Position numbers and translations under genes: made by a program. From Malania oleifera (taxonomy: Eukaryota > Streptophyta > Magnoliopsida > Santalales > Ximeniaceae), in assembly GCF_029873635.1 (NCBI RefSeq), contig NC_080422.1:13299936-13363935 (forward strand): a DNA stretch of 64,000 nucleotides. The letters are read 5' to 3'. Below, piece after piece: positions 10,458 to 22,227 of the stretch. Below the pieces are notes generated by a model that saw only the letters and a program-made list of their open reading frames with translations, made no database searches and was not told the origin of the DNA. The first letter of the stretch is position 1, and every line of letters begins with the position of its first letter.

Positions 10458-11480
10458 ATGAAGATAGATAGTTGGAATGTTAGAGGGTTGGGGGGGATTT
10501 GGGGGGGGAGGGGGGGCGCTAGGAAAAGGAACTGATTAAGGAAGTTTTGGTCGAGTACTCCTCGGATATCATTCTTATCCAAGAATTGGAATTAGTAGAC
10601 CTAGGGGGGGGGGGGTTGTTGTTAAAAGTATTTGGAATGGTCATTGTAGGGATTGGTAATTTGCTCTCGTGTGGTGCCTCCAATGGTATCCTTGTCATGT
10701 GGACTCTTACTTTGTATCTAGAGCGGACACATTGGCAAAGCTTTTTCCCCTTTCTATGGAAGTGAGAAGGAGGGGGTAGTGGTGGGTTTCCTCGTAGAAG
10801 TTCTTTCTTAAAATAACTTTACTTTGTTTATGGCTTTTGCTCCCCCAGATGGATTGTGGGAGGTGACTTTAATATGGTAAGATTCCCGTAAGGGGGGGGG
10901 GGGGGGTGGCAGAGTTTTTGCTAGTATGCAAAACTCCGATTCATTAATTAGGGATTGTGGTTTGAGAGACCTCCCCTTAGGGAATGCTTCTTTTACTTGG
11001 TCTATTGGGGGAGTGGGGGTAGGGGGGAAGAGTGATGGCTAGTAAATTGGATAGATTCTTATTTTGTAGGGGTCGGGGGACGAGTTTCTGAACCTTACTC
11101 AAAGTACTTTCACTATTATCATATGTGACCATTTTCCTATTCTATTGGAATCTAGTAAGGTGGCATGGAGTCCTATCCTTTTAGGTTGGAGAATATGTGG
11201 TTGGACCATGTGACTTTCAAGCCTTTGGCTAGAGAGTCTTGGGGAGAGGAAACAAAAAGGGGTTGGGAAGGTTTTCAATTCATGAAAATTGAAATGTTTG
11301 AAGAAGAAGCTGAAAGTTTGGAATAAAGAGGTGTTTTAGAATTAGAAAATCTAGACTTATGAGTGAGTTGGCTTTTTTGGATAAGAAGGAGGAGAGACTA
11401 AACCTCTCAGATAGAGAGGAGATTAGAAGATTATCCTTGAAGAATGAGTTGAAAGGGGTGATCTTCTAGGAATTGAGGAG
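10458..11480 (+). pseudogene. L1 ORF2 endonuclease remnant
   Basis: ORF2 begins at ATG 10458 with MKIDSWNVRGLGG, the WNVRGL start of the apurinic-type endonuclease. Later landmarks are the SSDIILIQE motif (about 10560), the metal-binding GGDFNM motif at 10859-10876, LRDLPLGNASFTWS (about 10965) and, in another frame, L-L-E-S and FRLENMW (about 11190). Runs of 12-15 G at 10604-10615 and 10892-10906 shift the frame. Confidence 0.85.
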
Positions 11481-11868
11481 TTAGAGGCAAAGACCCAAAT
11501 TTGAATGGGTTAAAGATGGTGATTGTAACTCTTCTTTCTTTCAAAGGTTAGCAAATGGTAAGAGGAATAGAAATTTAATGAGTTAGATGTGGGGGGCGGG
11601 GGAGTTGATAAGGGAGTTAGAGTCCTTCCATTATTACTAACTTCTTTCAGAACCTGTATTCTGAGGACCATTGTAGGCTGATGTTAGAGGGCATAGATTA
11701 GAATCCTATAATTGCAGATCAGAAGAGTTGGTTAGAGAGACCGTTTGTCGACAGGAAGTGAGGGGGGGAGGGGGGGGGGGTTAGATTTTGGGATGGTCTT
11801 AAATCTAAATATTGCTTTTTTCCAAGATTGTTGGGAGGTTGTTAAGGGCGATTTGCTGAAAGTTTTTA

Positions 11869-12726
11869 TTGAACTCTTTGGTAATGAGATTTGAGCAAAA
11901 GCATCAATTCATCTTTTTAGCCTTGGTGCCTAAAAAGTCTAGATCTATTGAGGTTGAAGATTTTAGACCTATTAGTCTCGTCTCTAGTGTGTATAAGATT
12001 ATCACTAAAGCTTTAGCTAAGAGGTTGTGTGGTGCTTGTGATACTATTTCTCACACCCAAAGTGCATTTGTAGGAGGGAGGCAAATGGTGGATGCTATCT
12101 AGTGGCCAATGAGGTGATGGAGGATATTTGTAGGAATAATAGGAGGGGGTTCATTTTTAAATTAGAGTTCGAGAAAGCCAATGATAGAGTGAGTTGCAAC
12201 TTCTTGGATAAAGTTCTTTCGAGAAAGGGTTTTGGCGAGTGTTGGCCTCATTGGATAGGGGTTGCTTGTCTAATTGTAGTTCTCAGTGATTGTGAATGGT
12301 GAACTGAAATCCTGGTTTAGTGCTTTGAGGGGCATTAGACAAGGTGACCATTATCCCCTTTTTTATTTGTCCTTGTAATTTATGTGTGTAGTTGGATAGC
12401 GGATAGGGCTGCGGAGAGGGGGTTGGTTAGATGTCTAGAAGTGGGAAGGGAGGGAGTGGTGGTCTCCCATCTACATTTTGCTGATGACCATTTTTTTCCC
12501 TTAATGATTGTAGTCCTTTTTTTCAGGAAAATTTTGGGTATTCTCCAAATTTTCGAGAGGGTGTATAGTCTTAAAATTAACATGCGGAAGAGTGGTTTAG
12601 CAGCTTTGAATATACCCGTGGAGCGTGTTAGGGAGTGGGCTATTGAAGTGGGGTGTGGCATTCTGTATTGGCCATTGACTTACTGAAGGGTTCCTTTGTG
12701 GGGAAATCCTAGAGTTATGGATTTTT
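11869..12726 (+). pseudogene. L1 ORF2 reverse-transcriptase remnant, part 1
   Basis: LVPKKSRSIEVEDFRPISLV (about 11920), GGRQMVDAI (12075), LVANEVMEDI (12103) and F-E-K-A-N-D-R-V (12168) lie in order, followed by a decayed R-Q-G-D segment near 12340. The active-site FADD is still readable at about 12477-12488 (LHFADDHFF). At least four frame changes or stops. Continues after the nested insertion at 20783. Confidence 0.87.
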
Positions 12727-12805
12727 GGAATTATTATAGACAAAAAAATTAAAAGATAGCGTTGTTGATGTAAATAGTGTAGGGGATAGAATTATAAAAA
12801 TTAAG

Positions 12806-13180
12806 ATGGTGTTAGGACAAGAGATAATAAATATCATTAGTGCTTATGCTTCTCAAGTTGACTTAGTAGAAAATCTTAAGAGACAATTTTGGGAAGATAT
12901 GGATAGTATTATTATACAAGGCATACCAAGGACTGAGAAAATATTTATAAGAGGAGATCTGAATGGACACGTTGGAAGTGATAATAAAAATTATGAGAGG
13001 ATACATAGAAGATATGGATATGGAGACAACATTGAGCCTGGGGAGATGATCTTAGACTTCGTTATGTCATATGATTTTAGTATAATGAATATTTGCTTTA
13101 AGAAGAGAGAAGAACACTTAATAACCTTTAAAAGTGGATAAAATAGAAGTCAAATAGATTTTTTTTTTTAGCTAGGAGGG
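12806..13180 (+). pseudogene. RTE endonuclease remnant
   Basis: Frame with IINIISAYASQV and the metal-binding GDLNGHVG motif (about 12955), then YGYGDNIEPGEMILDF, the usual RTE endonuclease order. The N-terminal third is missing and the frame shifts near the T-run at 13160. Confidence 0.87.
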
Positions 13181-13360
13181 TAGATCGTTTATCATGCAAG
13201 GATTGTAAAGTTATTCCAGGTGAAAGTCTAACCATACAACATAGAGTTTAGTGTTAGATATGTGTGTTAAAAATGGAAGAAAAAGGATAAAATAAACCAG
13301 TATAAGAGAATTAGGTGGTGGAACCTAAAAGGAGAAAATATAATAAAATTTAAAGATAAA

Positions 13361-14804
13361 ATGATCAAAGATGGGGATTGGACTATAGAGGATGGGATAG
13401 ATACAAATACTCTTTGGAGTAGATTAGCTAGCTTTATTAAAAAGATAGCGAAAGAGATTTTAATTGAATCAAGGGGAAGATTCTCAAATAGCAAAGAAAG
13501 TTGGTGGTGGGATAAATACGTACAAAAAGCCATAAAGACAAAAAGAATTTGGTATAAAACGTGAAAAAAATGTAGAAACAAGGATAACTTTGAAAAGTAT
13601 AAGGAGGCAAGAAAAGATGCAAAAAATGCCATTAGTGAAGCTAAATACAGATCATTTAATAGTTTGTATGATAGATTAGATACAAAAGAAGGGGAAAGAG
13701 ATATATTTAAACTTGCTAAAGCTAGAGAAAGGAAGAGTATGGACTTAGAAAACGTAAAATGTATAAAAAGTGAGGACGATATTGTCTTGGTTAAGGACGA
13801 AGACTTTAAATAAAGATCGCAAAGTTACTTTAGTAAGTTGTTTAATGAAAACCAAATAGAAGGCTTAAACTTAGAATTGTCAAATGAGGAAAAGACTAGA
13901 AATATGAGATTTATTCGCAAAATTAGAGTTAATGAAGTTAAGTTTGCACTAAAAAAGATGAAAAATGGGAAAGTTATGGGACCAAATAACATCCCAATTG
14001 AAGTGTGGAAATGCTTAGGTGATAATGGAATTATATGGTTAACTAATTTATTTAATACAATTATAAAAACTAAGAAAATGCCAGATGAATGGAGGAAAAA
14101 CTCTTTAATACCTATATACAAAAATAAAGGAGATATTCAAAATTGTAATAACTATCGTGGAATTAAAGTTATGAGTCATATGATGAAACTATAGGAAAGG
14201 GTAGTTGAACAAAGATTAAGGTTAGAAACGAAGATCTCAGAAAATCAATTTGGTTTTATGCCTGAGAGATCTGCCACAGAAGCTATATATCTTTTAAGAA
14301 GATTAATGGAAAAGTTTAGGAAAAAGAAGAGGGACTTGCATATGATATTTATTGACCTTGAGAAAGCATATGATAGGATACCTAGGGAAGTTCTATGGTG
14401 GGTTTTAGAAAAAAAGGGTGTGTAGTAGGTATACTGATGTCATTAAGGATATGTATGATGGAGTAATGACTAGTGTAAGGTCTATAGATGGAGAAACTAG
14501 AGAATTTCCAATCACCATAGGTGTACATCAAGGATCTGCTTTGAATCCTTATCTTTTTGCTTTAGTGATGGACCAATTGACTAAGAGTATTCAAAAGGAG
14601 GTTCCATGGTGTATGTTGTTTGCAGATGATATGGTATTAATTGATGAAACTAGTGACGGAGTAGTGACTGAGTTAGAATTATGGAGAGAAGCTTTGGAAT
14701 CTAGAGGCTTTAGGGTAAGTAGAAATAAGACAAAATATATGAAATGTAATTTTAGTAATTGGAGGAATATTGGAGACAAAATTAACTTGATGATGAAGAA
14801 ATAA
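13361..14804 (+). pseudogene. RTE reverse-transcriptase remnant
   Basis: Linker (W.KY..AIK.KR..Y) then RT: KMKNGKVMGPNNIP (about 13960), WR...LIPIYKNKGD (about 14095), NCNNYRGIKVMSH (14140), SENQFGFMPERSATEAI (14240), IDLEKAYDRIPRE (14350), then after a frameshift near 14415 [18 protein letters not shown] (14520) and the intact FADD site ([10 protein letters not shown]) at 14614. The main breaks are a TAA at 13811, a TAG at 14192 and the 14415 frameshift. Better preserved than the surrounding L1. Confidence 0.9.
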
Positions 14805-14839
14805 ATAGCACTTGTAGATTTTGATACCTTGGATCTATT

Positions 14840-15240
14840 ATGCAAGCTGAAGGCGAAATTGAAGATGATGTAATGCATAGAGTTAAAGCAGGTTTGGTAA
14901 AATGGAGAAGTGCTTCAAGTATGCTCTGTGATCGTAGAATATCCTTCAAATTGAAAGGGAAGTTTCATAGGACAGTTATAAGAGCAGTTATATTATATGG
15001 ATTGGAATGTTGGGCGACGAAGAAGCATAATATTCAAAAAGTAAAAGTTGCAGAGATGAGAATGCTTAGATGGATGAGTGGTATAACATTGAAAGATAAA
15101 TTAAGGAATGAACATATTCGTGGTAAGTTAGGTGTAGCTCCTGTAGAAGATAAGATAAGGGAGGGATAAATCAAATGGTATGGACACTTGCAACGTAGGC
15201 CACATAGTGCACTAGTGAGGAAGAGTGAGTTAGTTACTTT
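14840..15240 (+). pseudogene. RTE C-terminal domain remnant
   Basis: Encodes MHRVKAGLVKWRSAS, YGLECWATKKHNIQKVKVAE and MRMLRWMSGITLKDKLRNEH, the conserved tail of plant RTE elements. The same protein is read on the minus strand at 58411-58980. The frame is cut by a TAA at 15167 and then by the hAT insertion. Confidence 0.9.
15233..15240. repeat. Left target-site duplication of the hAT
   Basis: GTTACTTT, matching the right copy GTTACTGT at 7 of 8 bases. The uninterrupted RTE at 58613-58620 reads GTTACTGT on its minus strand, so the left copy is the one that mutated. Confidence 0.92.
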
Positions 15241-15257
15241 CAAGGACTTAAATTTCG
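15241..15257 (+). repeat. hAT left terminal inverted repeat
   Basis: CAAGGACTTAAATTTCG, the exact reverse complement of 20578-20594. Confidence 0.95.
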
Positions 15258-15556
15258 GTCGAAATTTCAACATTTCGACCGAAATTTCGAATTTCGAGGG
15301 GTCCCGAAAGGAAATTGAGAGACAGATTCGATTTTGAAAAAATTCGCCGAAATTTCGAGCTTTCAGCAAATTTCGTTCGAAATTTCGAAAATTTCAAAAA
15401 TTTTGGCTGTTCTTCCGAAATTTCCTGGAAATCATGTGGAAGAAAAAAATAAATAAATTGGAGGGAGGAATTTCAGCACTATTCTGAGTATTCTCATATT
15501 TTTTTTTACCTTTTCCCACGTGATTGTGCACGTTGTGAAACCCGTGAGCTTATACA

Positions 15557-16105
15557 GTGAAAAAAAAAATCTCGCAGAGATACTCTGCACTCTGCAGATC
15601 CATTATTCAACCAAATAATTCAATCGACCACTACACAAATTATTTCTATAAATTAACATGCATTCGGATACATACCTCAAGCTCAAACTCTCAAAAGCCT
15701 TCTTCTTCTTCTTCCATCTTCAAACTTCAAAAAAAAAAAACCCCAGATTCCAAATTTCTGCTGCCTCTTGCCTCCACCTTTGAAGTTCGAACTCCGAAAA
15801 GCCCTAGCCTTCGAATCCCCTCCTGCCAGCCCTTCGAGCCTCTGCCTCTAGACTTCGGCTTCACCCTCCACCTCCATCGTTGTCAGCGTCACACACAGTC
15901 ACAGCCAGCCGCAAGAACTCCAGCCTGCAATCTTCCTTTTTGCCGAGGCTCTCGCAGAGCTGCGAGCAAGAAACCGAGAGAAGAGAGACGAGAAACGAGG
16001 GACGAGAGTCTGGAGCCTCTGTCGCCCCTCCCTCCACGAGCAGCAGCAGCTCCACAAAATAAAAGGGCTGCCTGGCTGGTTTATATTTTAAATAAGATGT
16101 CTTAA
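15557..16105 (+). promoter_or_regulatory. hAT leader region, C/T-rich, with fortuitous open frame
   Basis: A relatively GC-rich, pyrimidine-rich block lies between the left end and a very AT-rich stretch (16106-16850). A TTGTAG acceptor directly before the transposase start suggests that the AT-rich stretch is a leader intron and this block the first exon. A 182-codon Ser/Pro/Arg-rich frame spans the block. It resembles no transposase domain, and overlapping frames are open on both strands, so I read it as untranslated. A captured host first exon cannot be excluded. Confidence 0.45.
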
Positions 16106-16850
16106 CTCTTAAGTTTTTTCATTTACTCAAAATCCCCCTTGCCCCCAATATATTTACAGCAATGCCCTCCTCTCCCATTTACTATTTACCCCTTAGTTAA
16201 TGTTACTAACTTACTAGTTACTACTTACTACTTTACTAGTATAGTAAATAATAAGTTAGTATAAATGTATGATAAATAATTAGTTAATAACTAGTAAATT
16301 TAATAATTAAATAAAATTAGAATAATTTACTATTATTGTCTTATTATAGTATAAATTAATAAATTATTTCATTTATTTAAATATATTCATTTTAAAAATT
16401 TATTACTTAATAATAATTTTCTAAAAATTATCATTAATTTTGTAATTTTAATTTAATAATTTAATATTTCTCTTATTAATTAATCTATCTTTATTTAGCA
16501 TCAAAATATTTTTATTTTAAAATTATAGAGTAACATCCAAATAATTTTTATTTTATTTTATAAATTTAGAGTAATTTAACATCTAATCAATATAGCCTAG
16601 TAATTAAATAAATTAAAGTACTTATTAGCTTAATATAGTTTAAATTATTTCATTTATTTGACTAATTTAATTTCCATAATTTATTGATAATTTTGTACAT
16701 TATCATTAAATTTTGTAAATTTAATTTAATATTTTAATGTTTGTCTTATTTATTGAGATTATATTGATAATAAAACATCTCAAATAATTTTCTTTTAAAA
16801 TTGTTGACTAATTTAACACCTAATTTTTGATTCATTGTTACCTTGTAGGA
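16106..16850 (+). other. AT-rich presumed leader intron of the hAT transposase
   Basis: About 745 bp of almost pure A/T with no coding signal, ending in TTACCTTGTAG at 16849, some 22 bp before the likely start codon. Confidence 0.5.
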
Positions 16851-16870
16851 AAGTAAAATTATCTACAAAA

Positions 16871-19800
16871 ATGTCTGAAGGAAGAAAACAAGATCCAGCA
16901 TAGGAACATGGATACCCGATGCCCAATGTCAAGAATGGATTTATTTGCAAATACTGCGGAATACAAATGAAAAGTGGTGGTGTAACAAGATTAAAAATGC
17001 ACCTAGCAAATGACGACCCGTAGCATAATATAAAATTCTGCGACAAAGTACCTCCAGAAGTTAAGCAGGAAATGAGAATTGTTTTAGAAAGAAAAACAAC
17101 AGCTAAGGCCAAAAAAATAGAAAGAATGGATCAAATAAAAAATGAATTGCGTGGGAACTTGATGCAATCACAACAAATTGATGAAGTTGATGATGTTGAC
17201 GATATTGCATACCCGCTTGACATTTCTTCCTATGAAAGGTCTGCATATCGTCAAGCATTCTATGCTTCAAAACAGACGGAATGGGAAAGAGACCAATCTC
17301 GTAGGTTTGTAGGTAGGCAACAAGGAGGCAGTTCAGGGGCTGGTAGTAGTGCAGGGCAACCTCAGATGAGGCGATCTCAAAGTGTGAGAGAGCCAGAGAT
17401 AGAGCCATATATTTCAAAGCCTTCTCAACATTACAAGTCAGATGCAGCAAAACAAAGAAACTTGAAAAATTTATTCAAAGGAGGTAAAATAAAAGAAGAA
17501 ATGAATAGGTTGATTTCGAAGTTTTTTATATATGATAATGTTCCACCTGAGAAGGCAAAATCACCTCATTTTAAAAACATGGTATGGGGTTGCCAATCAG
17601 CTGGAACGGGAGTCGATCCACCGACACCCTATGAAATCAGATCAAAATACCTTGATTTAGAGGTAAAAGAAATGGAAGACCACGTACAAGAAGTGAAGAA
17701 AAAGTGGGCCACGTATGGCTGCACTATAATGTGTGATGGATGGACAGGCCCTACAGAATTATCCATCATAAATTTCATGGTTTACTCGAAAGGAAGCACA
17801 ATTTTTCTAAAGTCAGTAGATGCTTCTGACAAAATAAAAGACCATGAATACATATATTCCTTATTAAAACATGTTGTGCAAGAGGTAGGAAAGCAACATG
17901 TTGTCCAAGTGGTGACCGATAATGGTAGTGCCTACAAGAAAGCGGGTCTAAAATTAATGAAAAAATTCAACTTGTATTGGACTCCTTGCGCCGCTCATTG
18001 TATTGATCTCATTTTTGAAGAGATCGGAAAAAGAGAGGAAATAAGCATAGTGATCTTGCAGGGGAGACAGATCACTAATTTTATATATAATCATGGATGG
18101 TTGCTTGCTAAAATGAGGGAGCACTGTCAAGGGGATATTGTGCGTCCAGGGGCCACACGATTTGCTACAAACTACATTGCACTTGATAGCCTACAAAAAA
18201 AAAGAGTAGGTTTAAAATCTCTATTCACATCTGATGAATGGGCTGAGCATGCTCTTAGTCGAACAAAAATGGGTAGAGAAATTGAAAGTACAGTTCTTAA
18301 CCATCAATTTTGGGATAGAGTGGCAAAAGTTTGTAACATTTATGAGCCTATATATCGAGTATTGCGTATAGTTGACAGTGAAGTGTGGCCAACATTAGGA
18401 GTTGTGTTTGAAGCAATAAGGGTGATTAAAGAGGCCATTGAAATAGGTGCAAGAAGTGGAAGATGGGTTCTCAAAGTCATCAATGACCGGTGGGAAAGAA
18501 CCCTTTAACATCCTCTTCATGCAGCAGGTATAAAATATTTATAAATTTCAAGAAATTCATATAGCAAAATACTTATTACATATTTATATTTTACTTTATT
18601 TAATTGGCAGCTTATTTCTTAAATCCAAAATGTCAATACAAAGAAGGTGTTGGGGAAGATCCTTATTTTCTTGATGCAGTTCACAAAGTTTTGAACACCC
18701 TTGAGCCACATTCCTCGGGCCTGGATCAAATTGGAAATGAGGTATATTTTTAAAATAAAATTTAAATAAAATAAGTCTTAATCCATGTTTAATTATTCAA
18801 TAACAATATATTTTTTTAGATTATTATATTTTGAGATGCTAAAAGAAGCTTTGGAGAAGCAGCTGCTAAAGCAGCTAGGGCAACCATGGCACCTGGTAAG
18901 TATTTTTATATAAATGTACAATACAAAGTTACAAACTTCAAGTACAATCTACTAAGTAGTAAATACTAACTTGTGTTCTTAAAACATCTTGCACAGCTGA
19001 TTGGTGGATGATGTATGGATCAAGTGCTCCAGTCCTAAGAAAGCTAGCATTGCGCATTTTGTCACAAACCGCATCTTCATCAGCTTGTGAACGAAATTGG
19101 AGCACATTTGCACTCATTCACACAAAGCAAAGAAATAGACTAGCCTACAGCAGACTTCAGCAGCTTGTTTTTTGTTATTACAACATGAAGCTTCGAATAA
19201 GAGATATGGAGGCCGAAATGGACAAAGTGGCTGAACAAGATCCCCTGGACCTTCTTGACATATCAGTTGAATTGGGTGATGAGGATGAGTATCCACTTTT
19301 TCAATGGATTAGGCCATCTCATCTTGATGAACGAAACGGAAGTCCCCATCCACAAATGGCCAAGCATGCACAAGATGACTTTGGCATCGATGTTAATCAG
19401 GTAATGGTAGAAGAAGTAATATCTAGTAGTGATGATTCTCAAATGAATCTTGGATCTAGATATGGAACTTCATCTATGCCCTCTGGTGGTGGTGATGATA
19501 ATGATGATGATTATGCTGGTGGTGACGGATCTAACCCCGACGGTAGTAGTGGGCAAGGTGGTGATGGTGGGGACTATGGAGGAAATGAAGGATGGCAAGA
19601 TTATAGACCAGAAGTGGAATATACACGTCCTTCCCAACTAGAAGATGAGGGTCCACAAAGAGAAACATGTCCAGTTGATAGGCAGTACAGTCGTAGAAAA
19701 GGAAAAGGGAAGATGCATCAAATAGAAGAGGATACCTTTCCCTTAGTATGGAATCTATGAGTATAGGAACAGAGCACGACTCTAATAGTTATGGTGGTTA

Positions 19801-20221
19801 TGAATCTACACAGAACAGCTCCTCACAATCTACATATGGCCAACCGTTTTCACATGCAAATGAGCAGGCACAATAATATGGAAATTGGCAACCACATGTC
19901 TATGGGTATGGACAAACAGGTCAAGAATATGGGTATGAGTATGACCAGTATGCAAATGCAAAACAATCCTATGGACGTACACAACAAGTAGAACCTGCAA
20001 GAAGAAATCCTAGCACACGAAGATCTTTTGGCTGAGTAGAAACTGCCATGAACCAGATGACTACGGAGGAGTATGAACAACACATGTACACCTATACTCA
20101 ATATTTTGGAAATTATATGACATGGAGTGATTATTGTAAACAATATATGTCATCTCGAAATCCTAATGATAGGGATAGGAGAGATGACTTTGAGCCACCA
20201 CGAAAGTCCATGTGGTATTAG
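16871..20221 (+). pseudogene. hAT transposase (BED finger, DUF659, hAT dimerisation), broken
   Basis: Four exons fit GT-AG rules and keep phase: 16871-18527, 18611-18741, 18820-18895 and 18997-20221. Exon 1 encodes a BED-type zinc finger (CKYCGIQMKSGGVTRLKMHL), then the DUF659 region with MCDGWTG (Asp codon 17735) and VTDNGSAYKKAG (Asp codon 17918), probable catalytic acidic residues. Exon 4 holds the dimerisation region with SSSACERNWSTF (Glu codon 19089), then acidic, Gly-rich and Tyr/Gln-rich tails. Breaks: TAG 16901, TAG 17021, TAA 18506, TGA 18832, a frameshift near 19735, TAA about 19873 and TGA about 20034. The enzyme would cut at the terminal repeats; this copy is inactive. Confidence 0.93.
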
Positions 20222-20577
20222 ATCATTAAATGTATAATTTTTATTGAAAATGTAGTTGTTTAAATGATAATTTGTTGCCTTAAATCTTAAAGGAATAGCT
20301 TCAAAACTTTATAATCATTTGAATGTTCTTCAGTTCATAGTTTGTTTCGCGATATGCAGTTTAATATCCTACACACTAGAAACTTGTCATATATGCATTT
20401 TTTTAATGTATTTTGATACCATATTAAGCATAATCATCTATTCTAATATTTCTTAAAGTTTTATTGTAAATTTCCATCATTTACTATAAATTTCCATAAT
20501 TTCTTTAAATTGAAATCGAAATTGGAATTGAAATCAAAATTTCCGTAAATTGAGACCATTGAAATTTCCATCGAAAT

Positions 20578-20594
20578 CGAAATTTAAGTCCTTG
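20578..20594 (-). repeat. hAT right terminal inverted repeat
   Basis: CGAAATTTAAGTCCTTG, a perfect inverted match to the left end. Confidence 0.95.
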
Positions 20595-20602
20595 GTTACT
20601 GT
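20595..20602. repeat. Right target-site duplication of the hAT
   Basis: GTTACTGT; see the left copy at 15233-15240. Confidence 0.92.
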
Positions 20603-20782
20603 TGGGGGGCAGGGGTAGGAGAAAACCTAAAATAACTTGGGAGGAGATAGTGAGTAAGGATTTAATATCCCTAAATCTGTCAAAAGAAATGGTCTATGAT
20701 CGCATAAATTGGCGGAAAAGGATTCATATAGCCAACCCCACCTAGTGAGACTTAAGGCTTGGTTTTGTTGTTGTTGTTGTTG
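20595..20782 (+). mobile_element. RTE-type LINE, right part with TTG tail
   Basis: Continues the RTE interrupted at 15240. It runs through TGAGTAAGGATTTAAT and CCCACCTAGTGAGACTTAA to a (TTG)n tail at about 20766-20782, the usual RTE 3' end. The same end is found at 4162 and, inverted, at 58423. Confidence 0.92.
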
Positions 20783-22227
20783 GTAGTGGAGAGGGTGATG
20801 AAGAGATTGGATGGATGGAGGGGCTCTTTTTTTTTTTGGGGAAGAATAACCCTGATTTAGGCTTGCCTTTCTAGCATTCCGTTGTATTTCCTGCCTATTT
20901 TTAAGATTGTATTGGGGATTGCTAGCACGGTTAAGAGAATTATGAGAGACTTTTTTGTGGTTTGTTGTACCACTTCGTAAGCTGGGGAGAGGTTTGTAGG
21001 TCAAAAAAGGAGGGAGGGCTGGGTCTAGGTAAGCTGGTATCTAAAAACACGGTTCTTTTAGCTAAATGACAGGGCGCTTCCCTCTTGAAGAATCATCCCT
21101 TTGGAATAGAGTAAAAAGAAGTAAGTTTGGGTTGGTTAAGAATGGGTCAGATACCAATGTTAATTTAATGGGGAGTCCGTGGAGGTCCATTTTTTTTCAG
21201 ATTTATCCTTCTTTCACCCCTCACGCTAGAGTTGAGGTGGGGAGGGGTTCTTGCGTTTGTTTCTGGAAAAAACCCTTGGCTGGGAAACACACCCTTTTCC
21301 ACTTCTTTCCCTCATCTATTTCGGTTGAACTCTAAGCAAAATAGGGCCATATCTTTCTTTGTTGGAGATTTGAGTAGCCCTTTGGTTCCTAGAATCCCCA
21401 TTTTAGGAGACCTCTTAATGATAGGGAGATGGTGGAGTTGTCTTCTTTGTTATCTTTATTGAATGTGAGCAACCTTTCTTCGAGGAGGGATGTTTGCTCT
21501 TGGTCTTTGGATCAATCGAGCATGTGTTCTTGCAAATCTTTTTTTTTGAATTCTTGATTTATTCTAATTCTTTTTTTCCACTGTATCATATTATTTGGAA
21601 AGCCAAGGTTCCCCCCAAAATTAAGGCTTTCACTTGGTTGGTTGTGCTTATTTTAATAAAATAAATACTAATAACTTGCTGCAAATTATGAGACTTTTGA
21701 AGGCTCTCCCTCTTGATGTATGTGTGTTCTGTTACAAGAATTGTGAGACAGCTTCTCATCTTCTTTTGTACTGTGAATTTTCTTGGAGGATTTGGAATAG
21801 GTTTTGTGGTATTAGTGAAGAGAGCTAGATATGTCTTTCGGTGGGAGAATTGTTAGCCATTTCTTTCGCAGGCTTTGTAGAAGGAAGGATAGGGCAGCTT
21901 TATGGAAGTGAGGCATATTTGCAGTCTTATTGGGGGGGGGGGGGATATGGCTGGAGTGTATTGCACAGATATTCTCTGGGAAGAAATTAAATTGGCTGCT
22001 GGTTTGGATAAAATCCAGTATTTGGCCTAATTGTAGTGCGTTGGTTTCCCAGAGTTACCAAGAGATTGGAGAAATTTGTGGCTTGTTGATCCTTTCTCTT
22101 TTGTCATTTTTTAGTTGTTTTTTTTTCCTGCTTTGTTCTAGTTCTTTTTCGGGAGATGTCTCATTCTCCCTCATGTAAATTCTTTTCCTACTAATGAAAA
22201 TTTCTTTTGCTATGAAAAAAAAAACCT
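20783..22227 (+). mobile_element. L1 LINE, right part (RT thumb to poly(A))
   Basis: Resumes the L1 broken at about 12730: MKRLDGWRG (20800), a frame-broken thumb/connection region, VCVFCYKNCETASHLLLYCEFSW (zf-RVT, 21715-21790), a C-terminal A-Q-I-F-S-G-K-K stretch (21970), a T-rich 3' UTR and a poly(A) at 22217-22227. A 13-G run lies at 21932-21944. Confidence 0.87.

Larger units (their letters stand above)
10183..12726 (+). mobile_element. L1 LINE, left part (host of the RTE insertion)
   Basis: End of ORF1, endonuclease, linker and RT through to the thumb region, with heavy decay. It stops at GGATTTTTGGAAT (about 12730) where an RTE begins, and resumes at 20783 with the next expected segment (ATGAAGAGATTGGATGG). 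The left border adjoins the poly(A) of the preceding L1. Confidence 0.88.
12727..15240 (+). mobile_element. RTE-type LINE, left part (split by hAT)
   Basis: Single-ORF LINE with endonuclease, RT and C-terminal domain, about 2.7 kb without the inserted hAT. It is 5'-truncated inside the endonuclease. Domain content, FADD site and the TTG-repeat 3' tail (20762-20782) identify it as RTE rather than L1. It continues at 20595. No clear target duplication was found at its L1 junctions; GGAAT at the left edge is ambiguous between the two elements. Confidence 0.9.
15241..20594 (+). mobile_element. hAT-superfamily DNA transposon, complete ends
   Basis: 5354 bp with perfect 17-bp terminal inverted repeats (CAAGGACTTAAATTTCG) and an 8-bp target duplication, the hAT hallmark. 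Both subterminal regions are packed with GAAATTTCG and GAAATCGAAAT-like units on both strands (15250-15420 and 20505-20590), probable transposase binding sites. Inside lie a C/T-rich leader, an AT-rich presumed leader intron and a four-exon transposase pseudogene. The ends are intact but the transposase is not. Confidence 0.95.

Noticed and set aside
12727..12735. Target duplication for the RTE
   Set aside because: GGAAT at the left edge could belong to either element and no matching copy follows the TTG tail at 20782.
15557..16105. 182-codon frame in the hAT leader as a second hAT gene
   Set aside because: Low-complexity Ser/Pro/Arg sequence with overlapping open frames on both strands and no known domain.
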